This document shows, in pieces, positions 36,401 to 43,922 of a stretch of DNA of 64,000 nucleotides; the stretch's first letter is position 1; each line of letters begins with the position of its first letter. The DNA comes from Marinomonas sp. SBI8L (GTDB taxonomy: Bacteria > Pseudomonadota > Gammaproteobacteria > Pseudomonadales > Marinomonadaceae): NCBI RefSeq assembly GCF_001624705.1, contig NZ_JSEO01000005.1, positions 124,001 through 188,000 of the forward strand. Reading direction: 5' to 3'. The position numbers and the translations under genes were made by a program. The notes under the pieces were generated by a model, which did not search any database, was not told the origin of the DNA, and was given only the letters and a program-made list of their open reading frames with translations.

Positions 36401-36629
36401 CGGTTGTTGTGGTATGGCAGGCACCTATGGCCATGAAACAGCAAACCTGCAAACCTCAAAAGGTATTTATGAGCTGTCTTGGAAAGGCAAGATAAATGAC
36501 AAAACCTTGCAAGATCGCATTGTGGCAACAGGCTATTCTTGTCGTAGTCAGGTGAAACGCTTTGATCAAAAAGCCCTGCTTCACCCTTTACAAGCATTAT
36601 TAAAACACTTGAATAAACGCCAAGCCTAA
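33480..36629 (+). CDS. ydiJ: YdiJ-like FAD/iron-sulfur dehydrogenase (D-2-hydroxyacid type)
   Basis: A 1049-aa fusion: an N-terminal FAD-linked oxidase (PCMH) domain with LSPRGGGTGTNGQSLTDGLIVDLSKHMN, the C-terminal FAD-oxidase cap (about 250-540, ending GAFDPHNQLNPGKI), then a 4Fe-4S region with CNGNGAC (about 589) and CLACKSCVGQCP (about 686-697), and a C-terminal CCG-type domain (NVGCCGMAGTYGHE). E. coli YdiJ (about 1018 aa) oxidises D-2-hydroxyglutarate; the same domain set here suggests oxidation of a D-2-hydroxyacid with electrons passed to the respiratory chain. Its stop overlaps the convergent regulator's stop by 4 bp. Confidence 0.88.
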   Translation: MIPKLSNITPTQSLYLSFIERLNADGFAGETNPDYANRVVLSTDNSIYQVLPQGVIYPKSIADIQLLTRLSHLEEFQSIVLSPRGGGTGTNGQSLTDGLIVDLSKHMNQVLEINAEEGWARVQTGVVKDQLNVAVKEHGLFFAPELSTSNRATIGGMINTDASGQGSVMYGKTRDHVLSLNTVLLDGTLLSSGPISDEKLAKEKQREDYAGHIHRVVDDAFNHNQVKIDEVFPELNRCLTGYDLAHIRDENKAFNLNSVLCGSEGTLGFIVEAKVNLLKIPTFATLVNIRYDSFEGSLRHAKDLLNAAPTSIETVDSRVLGLAKDDIIWHSVAAFFPDESGDNAGKELQGVNLVEYTGNDQTEVDNRIKVLTDLLDAALGEPNSKILGYTLAQGHENVKKIWAMRKKSVGLLGNAKGEGRPIPFVEDTAVPPENLADFIMEFRAVLDAHDLSYGMFGHVDAGVLHVRPAIDMKDEKNESLIRDITDKVVALTQKYDGLLWGEHGKGVRSEYATEFFGELYPVIQQVKGAFDPHNQLNPGKIATPFELAKAKGTEKGAELLKIDQVPMRGQFDRQIPLVNRDQFQAGMYCNGNGACYNFDPNDAMCPSYKGTRERIHSPKGRASLMREWLRGMSEQGVDTQAVSDKIKDSGYLVSFISSFFPRLNNTLKKRRGDYDFSNEVHESMMGCLACKSCVGQCPIKVDVPEFRAKFLEIYYSRYLRPVKDYVVGSMEYIMPTLAKYPNPYNWMMEQAWINRLSANYLGITDSPTLSKLNIKKEMDKRGIRFATPNNLKSIGLDKRHSFGKGKAVIIVQDAFTSYFETQLVLDTMELLTRLGFQAFLAPYKPNGKPLHVHGFFKAFEKAANKNLDMLEELAAYKIPFVGVDPSMTLSFRSEYPKVIGDKREIPTVNLLQEWLAEQSEHLSSLNLKRQPFANSNETYHLLAHCTEKTNAAGSIQDWVKVFSLLGLDLKIENVGCCGMAGTYGHETANLQTSKGIYELSWKGKINDKTLQDRIVATGYSCRSQVKRFDQKALLHPLQALLKHLNKRQA

Positions 36630-37591
36630 CTCGGCTTGGCACGCTCTTCTCTTGGAGTGCAATTGAACTGTTTGCGATAACAGCGTGAAAAGTAAGACGT
36701 GGAGCTAAAACCACAGGCGGTGCTAATTTGTAACATGGATAGATTTGATTGCAGCACCAAATGACGTGCTCGCTCTAGACGTAATTGCAAATAATGGTTG
36801 GCGGGCGTGCTAGATAAAAAGGTTTTAAATAAGCGTTCCATCTGGCGCACAGACAAGCCCACAAGATCACCAATTTCTTTGCATGTCAGCACCTCTTCAA
36901 TATTGCTGCGCATCAGCTCTAAGGCTTTTAACAATCTTGGGTGATGAGCATGGTGGCGTAACTGTAAATCCATCCTTTGTTTTTCATAGGCGGGTCGAAT
37001 CGCTGGGTGAATACATTGTTCTGCCACATCTTTCGCCAGTGTTTCCCCATGCTTTAAAGCAATCAGCTGTAGCATCAAATCTAGCCCAGCCAACCCGCCA
37101 GAACAGGTCATCACATCTCGGTCTATTTCATAAAGCTCACCTGTTACCTGCAAGTCAGGAAACTGCTCAGAAAGGCTTTCTTTATTCTCCCAATGTATGG
37201 TGCATTTTTGTTGTTTAAGAATCCCTGCTTGAGCAAGCAAAAGGCTGCCTGTTGAAGTCGAGCCTAAATTCACTTTTTGACGTTTTAAACCTCTTAACCA
37301 GCTAAACAAAGCTGCATCATTTGCTTCTTGTGCGCCTATGCCTGCGACCACAAAAAGTGTGTCTAAGTCTGTCACATCATCTTGCTGTCGTGTGGGTGCG
37401 ACGGGCAAACCATTACTGGCAAAAACCGCTTTATTTTGGTGGCAATAAAAGTCCCAGGAATAGAGTGTTTGTCCACTAATGCGGTTCGCCATACGCAGAG
37501 GATCGACTACAGCAGCGAGGGAGATCATGGAAAAATCTGGCACTAAAAAAAAGCCAAAATGCTCAATACTTTTACTGCTTTTCTCTAGCAT
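36626..37591 (-). CDS. GlxA-type AraC regulator (DJ-1/PfpI + AraC HTH)
   Basis: A 321-aa regulator from ATG 37591, which follows GGGTGA (the frame extends to TTG 37609). The N-terminal DJ-1/PfpI-like sensor (about 10-170) carries FFLVPDFSMISLAAVVDPLRMAN and CSGGLAGLDLMLQL. The C-terminal AraC pair of helix-turn-helices includes LVGLSVRQMERLFKTFL and ISTACGFSSTSYFSRCYRKQF. This layout is that of GbdR, CdhR and Pseudomonas ArgR, activators of amine and arginine catabolism. The nearby 21-bp-spaced TGTCGC repeats are probable targets. Confidence 0.9.
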   Translation of the reverse strand: MLEKSSKSIEHFGFFLVPDFSMISLAAVVDPLRMANRISGQTLYSWDFYCHQNKAVFASNGLPVAPTRQQDDVTDLDTLFVVAGIGAQEANDAALFSWLRGLKRQKVNLGSTSTGSLLLAQAGILKQQKCTIHWENKESLSEQFPDLQVTGELYEIDRDVMTCSGGLAGLDLMLQLIALKHGETLAKDVAEQCIHPAIRPAYEKQRMDLQLRHHAHHPRLLKALELMRSNIEEVLTCKEIGDLVGLSVRQMERLFKTFLSSTPANHYLQLRLERARHLVLQSNLSMLQISTACGFSSTSYFSRCYRKQFNCTPREERAKPS

Positions 37592-37650
37592 AAATTCACC
37601 CATGAACAATCAATTCAAAAAACTTAATCAAAGTAAAAATACAGACAATA

Positions 37651-37677
37651 AGTCGCATTTATCACCAATAATGTCGC
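37651..37677 (+). promoter_or_regulatory. TGTCGC-type double half-site between the GlxA-type regulator and the hydrolase gene
   Basis: AGTCGC (37651) and TGTCGC (37672) are direct repeats 21 bp apart, with AA at the same spacer position as in the 27213 and 55210 sites. A degenerate third element, TGCAAG, lies 21 bp further on. The site is in the divergent promoter of the regulator and the hydrolase. Confidence 0.65.
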
Positions 37678-37811
37678 ATTATTTTCATTTATTGCAAGTT
37701 TTTTTCGCCATCATACTAATCACAGTCTGGCTGCATTCGCTTCTTTTTACCTGTTAGTGAAGGCTCTATCTGTCCTTATTTACACTATTTAAAACTTGGG
37801 AGTTTTACTTC

Positions 37812-38702
37812 ATGATCGAACAAAAAGTTTCTTTTCACAGCGATGGTCTTGTCCTAGATGGCGCCTTCTTTACTGACGAATCAAATAACAATCCAGCACT
37901 GCCAATTGTGATCGTTTGCTCTGGCTTTACTGGCCAAAAAAACATCCACCCAGAGCGTTATGCCCGTGCTTGGACTAAAAAAGGTTTCACTGTTTTCGGT
38001 TTTGATTATCGTGGTTTTGGCGATTCACAAGGCGAACGTGAGCGCGTTATTTTAGAAGAACAAGTTCGTGATATAGCCAATGCTGTTGCTATCGTTTCTG
38101 AACGTGCCCAAGCTGAAAATCGTAAGGTTTTTGTTGCAGGTTGGGGCATGGCTGGCGGCCTAATTCTAGATGCGCTACGTATCTGTGAAGGTCAAATTGA
38201 CGGCCTAGTTTCAATGAACGGCTTTTTCAATTCAGTACGTGTACAGAAAGCTCTACGTGGCGAGCACGGTTGGAAAGCATTCAAAGCTTTCATGGCCGAA
38301 GAACGTCTACGCCTAGCGAAAGGCGGCGAGAAGAAAGGTATAGATCCTTTTGAAATTTACCCGCTTGATCCAGTAAGCCGTGAATACGTGTTCACAGAAC
38401 TTGTTAAAGCACCTGGCTATGGTGTGACATCTGATTTTGATTTCGCTGACTCTCTGATTAGCTTTAACCCAGAAGCTAACCTAGACGAGCGTTTCTCAAA
38501 CATTCCATTATTGATCGCTCATGGTGCTGAAAACGACCTGCACCCAGTGACAGAAGCAAAATCACTTTATGCGGCTTACCCAGGCCCTAAATCTTTGTTC
38601 TTGCTAGCGAATGGTGGACACACTGAGTGGATGCTTGATGAAGACGAAAGATTCATTGAGTTCTCAACTCACATAGCTAACTGGATTGCTGAGCAGCACT
38701 AA
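37812..38702 (+). CDS. Alpha/beta hydrolase, dienelactone-hydrolase-like
   Basis: A 296-aa alpha/beta-hydrolase. VIVCSGFTGQKNIHPERYARAW and VFGFDYRGFGDSQGERERV form the core; LIAHGAENDLHPV and NGGHTEWML supply the acid and histidine of the triad. The nucleophile elbow reads GWGMAGG (about 117-123) with no serine or cysteine at the usual place, so the catalytic residue differs or activity is lost. Substrate unknown. Its promoter carries the TGTCGC sites, so it is probably under the GlxA-type regulator. Confidence 0.8.
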   Translation: MIEQKVSFHSDGLVLDGAFFTDESNNNPALPIVIVCSGFTGQKNIHPERYARAWTKKGFTVFGFDYRGFGDSQGERERVILEEQVRDIANAVAIVSERAQAENRKVFVAGWGMAGGLILDALRICEGQIDGLVSMNGFFNSVRVQKALRGEHGWKAFKAFMAEERLRLAKGGEKKGIDPFEIYPLDPVSREYVFTELVKAPGYGVTSDFDFADSLISFNPEANLDERFSNIPLLIAHGAENDLHPVTEAKSLYAAYPGPKSLFLLANGGHTEWMLDEDERFIEFSTHIANWIAEQH

Positions 38703-38846
38703 GCGCTCACCACATCCTCTTGCTTTTTAAGGGTCTCTTTCTGTTAGCTTAATGCCCTCAGAAAAAGGCCCTGTTTTTTATTAGATGCTTAGCGCCACAT
38801 TAAGCCTAAAATGGCCTTAAGCATAACCTTCAAGGTGATCGTTAAA

Positions 38847-39755
38847 ATGAAAGAGACTGACAATCAAAATACTCAATTCACACTGCCTTTATGTGATGCC
38901 CCTGACCCTTTTATTACCAAGCCAGATTTTGACCTACCTCTGGGTTCTATTGATTGTCATGCCCATGTCTTTGGTCCACTAGATAAATACGACTACACAG
39001 AGAACAGAAGCTATACACCACCTGATGCGCCAGTAGGCGCTTACTTACACATGCATAGCCAATTATCCATTAGCCATGGTGTATTAGTACAACCGAGTGT
39101 GTACGGCACAGATAACAGCCTACAAACCGACACACTGAATTACTTACGAAAGCTAGGTAAAGACTACAAGGGTATTGCCGTTGTCGATGCCAATATTAGC
39201 GATGAAGAGTTAGACAAACTTGCCTTATCTGGCCATGTGGGTGTGCGCATGAATCTACTCTTTAAAGGTGGAATAGAATGGGACGATGTGTGCCATTTAG
39301 CCGAGCGCCTCGCCAAACGCAACTGGCATCTACAGTTCTTAATTGATATCGCGAATTTTGATGGTTTCGCCGACAAGATACGCCAACTCCCCGTGCCTGT
39401 GGTGATAGATCACATGGGGCATATGGACACAAGTTTGGGGCTAGATCACCCTGCTTTTCAAGACTTATTAAGCCTATTAGAAGAAGGCCGAGTTTGGGTT
39501 AAACTCTCAGGCGCTTATCGTACCAGCACCCAAGCCTGCACCCCTTTTAGCGATGTAACCCCTTTTGCCCAAGCACTAGTTAATGCCAATACCAAGCAAT
39601 GTGTTTGGGGTTCAGATTGGCCTCATCCTCACTTTGATAAAGCCATGCCAAACACCACAGATTTGTTAAACGAACTCGTGCAATGGGTGCCTGATGAAAG
39701 CCTACGCAAGCAAATTTTAGTGGATAACCCAAAGCGCCTTTATCAGTTTGATTAA
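38847..39755 (+). CDS. Amidohydrolase-family lactonase (PDC/sulfomuconolactone hydrolase-like)
   Basis: A TIM-barrel amidohydrolase of the COG3618-like group, 302 aa from ATG 38847 after AAGGTG (an in-frame ATG at 38811 lacks a ribosome site). SIDCHAHVFGP gives the HxH, PVVIDHMGHMD the next histidine, and WGSDWPHPHF the metal or catalytic aspartate. Relatives hydrolyse 2-pyrone-4,6-dicarboxylate or sugar and aromatic lactones. The native substrate is not clear. The stop overlaps the convergent TetR gene by 4 bp. Confidence 0.85.
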   Translation: MKETDNQNTQFTLPLCDAPDPFITKPDFDLPLGSIDCHAHVFGPLDKYDYTENRSYTPPDAPVGAYLHMHSQLSISHGVLVQPSVYGTDNSLQTDTLNYLRKLGKDYKGIAVVDANISDEELDKLALSGHVGVRMNLLFKGGIEWDDVCHLAERLAKRNWHLQFLIDIANFDGFADKIRQLPVPVVIDHMGHMDTSLGLDHPAFQDLLSLLEEGRVWVKLSGAYRTSTQACTPFSDVTPFAQALVNANTKQCVWGSDWPHPHFDKAMPNTTDLLNELVQWVPDESLRKQILVDNPKRLYQFD

Positions 39756-40342
39756 GCCAATAGGGATAAGATAAGCGCCTCATGTTGGGGGCGCTTTGCG
39801 ACTAGTTTTGTCATCTCATCTTGGGCGAATTCAGCCCGTATGATCAGACCTTCAATAAAGGTGAGTAGCATTTCTGCTTTTTCCTCTATATCTGCCAAGC
39901 TGTGATCCAAGGCACCCTGTATTAACTGACCTAACCAAGCTTTATGATCTAAGGCTATCTGGCTGATTTTTCTGTTATTTTGTTTAAACTCAGACAGGGC
40001 GTGCATGAACATACAACCCTGAAAATGATCGGACATAAACCAAACATAATGCCAATCTAAGATGGCTAATAAGCGTTGGTAGCTGGCCATTTCAGCATCC
40101 AGTTTAGCCTCTGCCATGGCTTGATTAGCCGCATTTACCTTATCAAATAACCCTTCTTCAAAACGTTGATGACGCCTCTCTAGTACCGCTTCTATCAAGC
40201 CATCTTTACCACCAAAGTGGCGGTAAATCGTCGTTTTAGAAACACCTGCTGTGTCTCGAATCAAATCAACCCCCACAGCCGTATAACCTTGCTGATTAAA
40301 TAAGGATTCAGCGCAATCTAAAATGTCGTGTTTGGTGCTCAT
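39752..40342 (-). CDS. TetR-family repressor
   Basis: A 196-aa regulator with an N-terminal HTH, SLFNQQGYTAVGVDLIRDTAGVSKTTIYRHFGGKDGLIEAV (about 13-53), and an all-helical ligand domain of the TetR_C type with a CMFMHALSEF segment. It is divergent from the HPP gene, and two palindromes in between fit its operator. Confidence 0.9.
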   Translation of the reverse strand: MSTKHDILDCAESLFNQQGYTAVGVDLIRDTAGVSKTTIYRHFGGKDGLIEAVLERRHQRFEEGLFDKVNAANQAMAEAKLDAEMASYQRLLAILDWHYVWFMSDHFQGCMFMHALSEFKQNNRKISQIALDHKAWLGQLIQGALDHSLADIEEKAEMLLTFIEGLIIRAEFAQDEMTKLVAKRPQHEALILSLLA

Positions 40343-40400
40343 GTTTTTCCCTAGGGTTTGCTCAGGTTTTCAGCTAACTCTTTTAAGTCTTGATAAAATG

Positions 40401-40439
40401 GTACAGATCTGTACAGTTGCATATAGTACAGATCTGTAT
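40401..40439. promoter_or_regulatory. Twin TetR operators
   Basis: GTACAGATCTGTAC (40401-40414) and GTACAGATCTGTAT (40426-40439) lie 25 bp apart between the divergent tetR-type and HPP genes. Such doubled perfect palindromes are typical of TetR autorepressor sites. A degenerate third half, ATACAGGTCT, follows at 40446. Confidence 0.85.
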
Positions 40440-40507
40440 CATAGCATACAGGTCTTAAAAATAATTGTTAGTGTGCTTATTCAAAGCACACACGGTGAGG
40501 TGCAAAG

Positions 40508-41017
40508 ATGGGGAGATTCTCAGGGGGTGGCAAGCTAGTTCCAAAGCCAGATGCAAAAGCCATTGCGACAGGTTTTATCGGTGGTTTTGTGGGTATATTA
40601 AGCCTAGCCTTACTTACAAGTTGGTCTGGCTATCCACTACTTATGGCGCCTTTTGGCGCAACCTGCGTCATTCTATTTACCGTCGCCGCAGCACCTTTTG
40701 CACAACCCAGAAATGTCATAGGCGGTCACTTTATCAGTGCTTTAGTAGGCTTAGTTGCTCTTTACTTTTTTGGCCAAGGCCCTATTGTGATGGCGTTCGC
40801 GGTGGCAACTGCCATTGCAGCCATGCAGTTTTTTCGAGCAGTACATCCACCCGCTGGGGCAAACCCTTTGGTCATTTTAATGGCAGGCAGTGCAGGTTTT
40901 GATTTTCTATTATTACCGGTTTTATTAGGCAGTATTGTTTTGGTAGGTGTGGCAGCTGTGATCAACAATGCTAAAGCAGATGCCAAATGGCCGCTTTATT
41001 GGATAGGCAAAGACTAA
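40508..41017 (+). CDS. HPP-family membrane protein
   Basis: A 169-aa protein with about five membrane helices. FFRAVHPPAGANPLVILMAG contains the His-Pro-Pro signature, and the APFGATCVILFTVAAAPFAQPRNVIGGHFISALVG block is also family-typical. Some HPP proteins carry nitrite; the substrate here is unknown. GGTGAGGTGCAAAG precedes ATG. Control by the adjacent TetR regulator is likely. Confidence 0.88.
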   Translation: MGRFSGGGKLVPKPDAKAIATGFIGGFVGILSLALLTSWSGYPLLMAPFGATCVILFTVAAAPFAQPRNVIGGHFISALVGLVALYFFGQGPIVMAFAVATAIAAMQFFRAVHPPAGANPLVILMAGSAGFDFLLLPVLLGSIVLVGVAAVINNAKADAKWPLYWIGKD

Positions 41018-41034
41018 AAAGCCCTAAGGAAAAC

Positions 41035-41111
41035 GAAAATAGTTATTCATCATACTGTCTCATCTGCTTTCTATCTGGCGCCAGATAAGCAGTATGATGA
41101 ATAAGGTTTTC
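41035..41111. repeat. Large complex inverted repeat between convergent genes
   Basis: Perfect 15-bp arms (41043-41057 with 41090-41104) enclose a 16-bp perfect palindrome centred on GGCGCC (41072-41087). Outside, GAAAA (41035-41039) pairs with TTTTC (41107-41111). It lies between the stops of the HPP gene and the aldolase gene and may be a bidirectional terminator; the inner palindrome is unusual for that. Confidence 0.75.
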
Positions 41112-41161
41112 AATCATTGAAAACTAACGCGGAACGGAAAAGAGGAAATCAATCACGAGTC

Positions 41162-41992
41162 CTAAGCTAAGAGGCGTATAATCCTCTCTGCTTCAGCCTG
41201 TATAAAAGGCATGACCTTTTGCATAAAGTACATCTTGTCGAACTTGTTAGGCTCTTCATTCATCAGGCGTCTGAGGTTCTCACCTGTCACCATACGAAGT
41301 GATGTCCCTATATTAAATTTAGACACTCTGGTTTGCTTAAGCTTTAGAATATCTTCTTCTTTAATACCTGTAGTGCCATGAATCACCAGAGGAATATCGC
41401 CCACTAAACCGGCAATTTCTTCAAGCCTAGGGTAATCAATCACTGAGTCTGGTGTGGTTAGCCTGTGAACATTACCCACAGCAACCGCCATGGCATCTAA
41501 GCCACTTTCATTGGCATAGGCTGCTGCCTCTTCTGGTACTGTGCTGATAGATTTTATATGGTCACGACCCTCGTTATAGGCAACCGACCCTATCTCACCT
41601 TCGACACTCACACCCATGGCATGCGCAACCTGCACTACTTGCTTGGTACGGCGAATATTCTCTTCTAGCGGAAGCTGAGAGCCATCAAACATGACAGAAG
41701 AAAAACCATGGTGAATAGCCTGATACACTATCTCTTCTTCATAGGTATGATCCAAATGCACACACACCTTGGCAGAGCTATTATGGGCAAGAGAAAGCAG
41801 CATTTTAGCCAGTGCTTCCACTCCCATAAAATCGACCATGTCCTTATTTGCCGCCAGAATGACCGGACGCTTTAAGGTTTCGGCCGCAGCAACAATGGCA
41901 CGGCCTTCTTCGTATCCAAATACATTGCAGCAAGGAATGGCAGAACTCCCATTCGCTGCATCTGGCAAAATATCATTCAAGCTAACTAGCAT
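41162..41992 (-). CDS. iolJ: Class II aldolase, IolJ-like
   Basis: A class II fructose-bisphosphate-aldolase-type enzyme of 276 aa. Metal-ligand histidines are in VCVHLDHTYEEE and VIHGTTGI, and VEGEIGSVAYNEGRD is typical. As the last gene of the iol operon it is best read as the aldolase that splits 2-deoxy-5-keto-gluconate-6-phosphate into dihydroxyacetone phosphate and malonate semialdehyde. IolC here lacks the fused aldolase domain found in some proteobacteria, so a separate aldolase is needed. Confidence 0.85.
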   Translation of the reverse strand: MLVSLNDILPDAANGSSAIPCCNVFGYEEGRAIVAAAETLKRPVILAANKDMVDFMGVEALAKMLLSLAHNSSAKVCVHLDHTYEEEIVYQAIHHGFSSVMFDGSQLPLEENIRRTKQVVQVAHAMGVSVEGEIGSVAYNEGRDHIKSISTVPEEAAAYANESGLDAMAVAVGNVHRLTTPDSVIDYPRLEEIAGLVGDIPLVIHGTTGIKEEDILKLKQTRVSKFNIGTSLRMVTGENLRRLMNEEPNKFDKMYFMQKVMPFIQAEAERIIRLLA

Positions 41993-42003
41993 GTTTTACT
42001 CCA

Positions 42004-42849
42004 TTACTTGAATTTGCTGATCATGTCCTTGATACCAGGGATAGTATGTATCTGATATTCATGGTGCGGATCAAAGTGTTGAATGAGAGACTTAGAGTGT
42101 TCGCCCACTATGATGGTGAAGTAATACATTTCATAACCAGGCGCGGCAACACAAGGGTGGTAGCCCTTATCAATAGCAATCACACTGCGGTTTTTAATAT
42201 GGTAAACAGGGCCAATATCGTCTTCGTGCTCATATAGGAATTGGGCACCAAAACCTTGATCAGGATTAAAACGGAACTGATACACTTCTTCGTAGCGAGT
42301 TTCTTTTGGTAGACGCTCTGTATCGTGTTTATGAGCAGGGAAACCAGACCAGCCGCCTGCGCCGACGGTAAAGAGTTCGCTCACTAGCAAACGTCCTCTT
42401 TGACCCGCATTTTTCTGCCCTAGGATGTGCTTAATTTTACGGTGTGTTTTGGTGTCGTCACTGCCGTACTGCACTTGGTCGCTGTCTTCTGGTTTCACTT
42501 CAAATGGCTCAAGGGTTTCTTCAAACTTACCACCAGCAACCATGATGTCAGCATTCTCAGACACACAGGTAATCACAACCGTCGCACCTAATGGCGCATA
42601 AACCGCCGCAGGGTTACCATCCCAGACATTTTTACGTTTGCCGATGTTATCAAACACTTCGTCATTCACCTTGATGCTACAAGTGCCGCCCGCAAGTACG
42701 ACAGCTGTCTCATATTCATCTAACTGATAAGTGTGACTTTCACCTTGTTCTAAAAACACCTGATTAAAATAAATCAGTGGTGTGGTGTCGTCATTCACAT
42801 CAATAATTGGTTTGTTCTCATTGTTATAAGCAGCAATATGCTTTCCCAT
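42004..42849 (-). CDS. iolB: 5-deoxy-glucuronate isomerase
   Basis: IolB converts 5-deoxy-glucuronate to 2-deoxy-5-keto-gluconate in myo-inositol breakdown. A 281-aa bicupin; WSGFPAHKHD with cupin histidines, YEEVYQFRFNPDQGFG and YHPCVAAPGYEMYYFTIIVG are family hallmarks. It lies between iolC and iolJ on the minus strand. Confidence 0.95.
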   Translation of the reverse strand: MGKHIAAYNNENKPIIDVNDDTTPLIYFNQVFLEQGESHTYQLDEYETAVVLAGGTCSIKVNDEVFDNIGKRKNVWDGNPAAVYAPLGATVVITCVSENADIMVAGGKFEETLEPFEVKPEDSDQVQYGSDDTKTHRKIKHILGQKNAGQRGRLLVSELFTVGAGGWSGFPAHKHDTERLPKETRYEEVYQFRFNPDQGFGAQFLYEHEDDIGPVYHIKNRSVIAIDKGYHPCVAAPGYEMYYFTIIVGEHSKSLIQHFDPHHEYQIHTIPGIKDMISKFK

Positions 42850-42926
42850 AATTCTTATCCTTCCAGAGTATTCGTTTATAATTTTTTATAGTCTTTTTTA
42901 CGCCAAGCTGTGGTTAACAGAGCCCG

Positions 42927-43922
42927 CTAGGCTGCAACATTTCTTTGTTCGATAAAGTCCAATAGTTCTTGTTTGGTTGGCATAGCATCTGTACAGGTTT
43001 TACGAGAGACATTAATCGCAGCGGCAGCCGAACCCAGCTTCACACCATTTTCCAAGGTATCCCCTTGAAGCAGTGAATACAGCAGTGCTCCGGCAAAGGA
43101 GTCACCCGCGCCAAAAGGCTTTTTCACTTCAACTGGGAATATACCCTGTGCGAAGTACTCGCCGTCTCGTGTGTACACCTTGGATCCAAATTCACCGGCC
43201 TTAATAATGACCACTTGAGTTGATCCAGTGAGATAGCGCTGTGCTGTCTTGTCATCGTCTTTATTGCCTTGATCGACAAGGTGCTCCATCACATCAAACT
43301 CTTCACGGTTGCCTATGACTATGTCTGACATGGATGCAACCAACTGATAGTAGGTCGCTGAATCTTCTGGCGACGCCCAAGAGTAAGCACGGTAATCCAC
43401 ATCCAACACCACTTTTGTGCCAGCGGCTTTAGCATATTGAATTGCCACTAAACAGGCTTCGCGAGAAGGACTAGATGACAAGGCCGTCCCCGTCACTAAC
43501 AAGACTTTGGCACTGGCAATATAAGACTGGCTTACTTGCTCTGCGGTAAGAGATAAGTCCGCCGCATTATGACGATAGATCACCACTTCACAGTCTTTTG
43601 CCTTCATTTCGGTAATGGCCAAACTGGTACGTGTGCCGGAGGCATCCAGCACAACACCGCTTGTATCCACCCCTTCGCGGTTTAGGTAATCGCATACATA
43701 TCGACCTAAACCATCGTCAGAAACACAAGAAATCAAACCGGGTTTCGCCCCTAAGCGAGCCAAGGCCACAGCGATATTGGCAGGAGAACCACCCACATGC
43801 TTGTCGAAGCCAGAGACATCAAGGAAGTCGGCATTCTCCTCCTTGGCATAGAGGTCGACACCGGCACGACCAAGGCAGATCACATCGATCGGCCTATCTT
43901 GAGGAAAGTTAAAATCCATCAT
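42927..43922 (-). CDS. iolC: 5-dehydro-2-deoxygluconokinase
   Basis: IolC phosphorylates 2-deoxy-5-keto-gluconate. A PfkB/ribokinase-fold protein of 331 aa, with ICLGRAGVDLY at the N-terminus, GGSPANIAVALARLG for sugar binding, VVLDVDYRAYSW and the catalytic KPFGAGDSFAGALLYSLL near the C-terminus. The ATG overlaps the stop of the dehydrogenase gene by 4 bp. Confidence 0.95.
   Translation of the reverse strand: MMDFNFPQDRPIDVICLGRAGVDLYAKEENADFLDVSGFDKHVGGSPANIAVALARLGAKPGLISCVSDDGLGRYVCDYLNREGVDTSGVVLDASGTRTSLAITEMKAKDCEVVIYRHNAADLSLTAEQVSQSYIASAKVLLVTGTALSSSPSREACLVAIQYAKAAGTKVVLDVDYRAYSWASPEDSATYYQLVASMSDIVIGNREEFDVMEHLVDQGNKDDDKTAQRYLTGSTQVVIIKAGEFGSKVYTRDGEYFAQGIFPVEVKKPFGAGDSFAGALLYSLLQGDTLENGVKLGSAAAAINVSRKTCTDAMPTKQELLDFIEQRNVAA

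Noticed and set aside
37479-37757. 92-codon plus-strand ORF over the GlxA-type regulator start
   Set aside because: It overlaps the regulator's coding start and the TGTCGC operator and has no family features.
40465-40902. 145-codon plus-strand ORF overlapping the HPP gene
   Set aside because: It is in another frame of a clear HPP gene with a biased, Cys/Arg-rich composition.
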